Below, one piece after another: positions 31,982-33,472 of a stretch of 33,472 nucleotides of DNA; the first letter of the stretch is position 1; every line of letters starts with the position of its first letter. The notes below the pieces were generated by a model. That model made no database searches and was not told where the DNA came from. It saw only the letters and a program-made list of their open reading frames with translations. Source of the stretch: an uncultured Ignavibacteria bacterium (lineage in GTDB: Bacteria; Bacteroidota; Ignavibacteria; Tepidaquicellales; Tepidaquicellaceae); contig CALJIG010000006.1 of the NCBI GenBank assembly GCA_937974175.1, positions 1 through 33,472 of the forward strand, written 5' to 3'. The translations under genes and the position numbers were made by a program.

Positions 31982-32508
31982 AAATTTCTGAATACAAAAA
32001 AATAATTATTCTTGGGAACGGAGGAAGCGGTAAATCCACACTCGGTGAAAAATTTTCCAAATACTTAAATATCCCTGTATATCATTTAGATAAGCTGACT
32101 TTTAAAACAGGGTGGGTGACTGTTAATGAAAAAGAGTTCACGGGACAACTGAAAAAAATTCTTTTAACAGATGAATGGATAATAGAAGGATGGTCTTATA
32201 ATTCAACCATTCCGATGAGACTTAGTGCAGCAGATTTAATTATATATCTGGAGCTCAGAGTATGGCTATGCTATTGGTACGCTTTGAAAAGGCATCTGCA
32301 ATATACATTTAAACAAAATCCGTATGACCCGCCTCACAGTAATATCTGGAAAAAGACAATACGAATGGTAAAGGCAATGTGGATAGTTCACAAAATTTAT
32401 GAGCCGCAGCTGAGAGAGCTGCTGACAAACTATACAGAATCAAAAACCATCATACGGCTTCACAGCAGAAATGAATTGAATGAGTTTCTTCATAAAGATA
32501 TCGGCTAA
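31978..32508 (+). CDS. P-loop kinase-like protein (adenylate kinase / FlaR-like)
   Basis: A 176-residue protein with an N-terminal P-loop IIILGNGGSGKST (GNGGSGKS at 13-20) followed by LGEKFSKYLNIPVYHLDKLT, a lid-like segment with W46 and EWIIEGWSYNSTIP. It resembles the small nucleotide-kinase-like proteins labelled DNA topology modulation protein/FlaR. The start is TTG (31978-31980), overlapping the previous stop TGA; no ATG lies before the P-loop. True substrate unknown. Co-translated with the 516-residue protein upstream. Confidence 0.83.
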   Translation: MKISEYKKIIILGNGGSGKSTLGEKFSKYLNIPVYHLDKLTFKTGWVTVNEKEFTGQLKKILLTDEWIIEGWSYNSTIPMRLSAADLIIYLELRVWLCYWYALKRHLQYTFKQNPYDPPHSNIWKKTIRMVKAMWIVHKIYEPQLRELLTNYTESKTIIRLHSRNELNEFLHKDIG

Positions 32509-32519
32509 GCTGTATGCTT

Positions 32520-32822
32520 TTATATCACCGGATGCAATTCCTTTTTAATTTTTCTTTTAAGTTCGGCTCTGATATTATTATCGTTTTCATAATGAACAAG
32601 AAATTTTAACGGAAGCCCGGTATTCAGGCTTTTCAAAAATTCTTGTTTCTTTTCTGTCCGTAAAGTCTCCTTTATGTTTTCCGTATCTCCTGCATCCAAA
32701 ACTCTTACCGGTGTCATTCCAAATGCTTCACATATAATTAAATATATACCGGCTTTGTTTTTTACTTTTTCGGATGAGTCATAGGGTCCAAAAAATTTTT
32801 TGTTTAATACTATTGCTTCCAT
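32520..32822 (-). CDS. Small protein resembling a degenerate GIY-YIG domain
   Basis: A 100-residue protein. KNKAGIYLI (22-30) resembles the GIY strand. VRVLDAGDTENIKETLRTEK resembles the second motif (typically YVGQTxNIKxRL), but with D-A-G-D in place of the usual Y-V-G-Q. An acidic/basic helix near the end (NIRAELKRKIKKELHPV) could supply the glutamate. Nuclease activity is doubtful given these changes. It could be an inactive or altered member or an unrelated small protein. It lies downstream of a 285-nt leader containing two hairpins. Convergent with the kinase-like gene. Confidence 0.6.
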   Translation of the reverse strand: MEAIVLNKKFFGPYDSSEKVKNKAGIYLIICEAFGMTPVRVLDAGDTENIKETLRTEKKQEFLKSLNTGLPLKFLVHYENDNNIRAELKRKIKKELHPVI

Positions 32823-33106
32823 ATATTTTTATTTTTAGAAAATTTAGCCCGGTTAAAAACCGGGCTTAGGGGGTTTGAAATTTTCTTCAAATAGGAGAAT
32901 CAAGATTACTGCACGCCTGATGGCGACAGACACACAGTATTTCAAACTTAGATCAATTTTAAAAAAAAACGATTAATTATTCCAAGAAAAATTTTTGCAT
33001 AAATTGTGTCATAATTTTTCATTTAATTTTAACAAAGCTAAAAAAACTGAAGAAATTGGAGAAAACACAGAAAATATATCTTGTTTTATAAGCGTTAAAT
33101 TGTGTT
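32823..33106. other. Structured intergenic region between two minus-strand genes
   Basis: Holds AGCCCGG/CCGGGCT (32846-32852 with 32860-32866), a 7-bp stem, and a second inverted repeat GTTTGAAAT (32873-32881)/ATTTCAAAC (32939-32947) enclosing GCCTGATGGC. No T-run makes either a clear terminator. A tiny 18-codon ATG frame inside (from about 32920) is not convincing. It could be a leader RNA or attenuator for the gene at 32520-32822. The rest, up to 33106, is A/T-rich without features. Confidence 0.5.
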
Positions 33107-33328
33107 TTATTCTAAAGGATATCTTTCGGTTTCTTTGCCTTCATTATTATAAACTATTACCCATATTATTCCATCAATTTCTATATACTCAATATAGTTT
33201 GATACAGCTTGTGTAAGGAAATCTTTTTTCGATTTCTGAGAAGGGCTCTGTGCAGAGGCGGGGCTTAGATTAGTTGTTAAAACGATTAAAAAAAACAGTA
33301 CAGATAAAAAAAGTTTTGCGAATTTCAT
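33107..33328 (-). CDS. Small secreted protein of unknown function
   Basis: A 73-residue protein with signal peptide MKFAKLFLSVLFFLIVLTTN and a probable cut near residue 26 (ASA before QSP). The mature part of about 47 residues contains IEYIEIDGIIWVIVYNNEGK, a likely beta-hairpin. No family recognised. A strong AAGGAGGAATT directly before ATG makes the start and expression credible, unlike most genes here. It may be an orphan periplasmic protein. Confidence 0.75.
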   Translation of the reverse strand: MKFAKLFLSVLFFLIVLTTNLSPASAQSPSQKSKKDFLTQAVSNYIEYIEIDGIIWVIVYNNEGKETERYPLE

Positions 33329-33472
33329 AATTCCTCCTTGGGGTTAATTTTAGCCCGCAGTTTAAGAGGAATTGAAAATCCGTCAAAAGATATTTTCGAA
33401 TTTAGATTGTATTATTTTTATACTGACCAAGAATTTAGGAAAAGATTAAATATTTGATAACTATACATATAA

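Noticed and set aside
32920..32976. 18-codon open frame in the structured leader
   Set aside because: It lies inside an inverted repeat, is low in complexity at its end and has no well-placed Shine-Dalgarno.

Overview
The window is an AT-rich chromosomal segment from a bacterium of the Bacteroidota/Chlorobiota-Ignavibacteriota group. Several exported proteins have signal peptides that end just before a glutamine (at 11988, 12631, 18143, 25498 and 33328). Most genes lack a Shine-Dalgarno sequence and have A/T-rich leaders. The families present (Omp28-like lipoprotein, TlpA reductase, PIN-PhoH ATPase, DinB and DUF899 paralogues, 3-hydroxyanthranilate catabolism) also fit. This placement is an inference; there is no rRNA or tRNA gene to test it.

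Layout. 1-305: a 28-bp tandem repeat and a three-armed palindromic element. 306-5253 (+): der, a two-gene AbiL/RloB-type defence cassette, and comM (yifB). The cassette overlaps comM by 4 nt. 5254-7829: scars of a tandem duplication of a comM-GNAT unit. Each copy has kept a different intact gene, and an S41 peptidase gene sits inside the second, gutted comM. 7829-9172 (-): PIN-PhoH ATPase. 9376-12631 (-): an envelope/thiol locus with an Omp28-like lipoprotein, a predicted outer-membrane barrel and a TlpA-like reductase; the first two are separated by a cluster of hairpins. 12704-13738 (-): nuoH without other complex I genes. 13883-15475: a small membrane protein and an NAD-binding epimerase. 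15628-19303 (-): a compact operon of DinB, O-methyltransferase, FKBP-TPR and ptsI with 11-12 nt gaps. 19406-22060: an unknown protein, an NCS2 purine permease and a membrane-anchored unknown. 22238-25399 (+): tandem paralogues, two DUF899 (the first broken by one in-frame TAA) and three DinB. 25498-29244 (+): secreted subtilase, 3-hydroxyanthranilate dioxygenase, an inverted-repeat-bounded four-helix-bundle (S23/IVP) gene, and ACMS decarboxylase. 29234-33328: an esterase, a candidate two-hairpin small RNA, a 516-residue helical protein, a P-loop kinase, a GIY-YIG-like small protein and a small secreted protein.

Functional links. HAAO and ACMSD catalyse consecutive steps of 3-hydroxyanthranilate (tryptophan) breakdown. 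The ATPase and RloB-like proteins probably form one anti-phage system. The Omp28/barrel/TlpA genes probably serve one envelope process. The most novel-looking signals are non-coding: a minus-strand RNA candidate at 29944-30093 with two hairpins sharing the loop TTGTGCGAG, hairpins with constant ACTCTGT centres and changing arms, and a nearly identical 20-bp palindrome present twice, 21 kb apart. The clearest genome-dynamics signals are the decayed comM-GNAT duplication and the S23 element lying exactly between the stop codon of one catabolic gene and the TTG start of the next.
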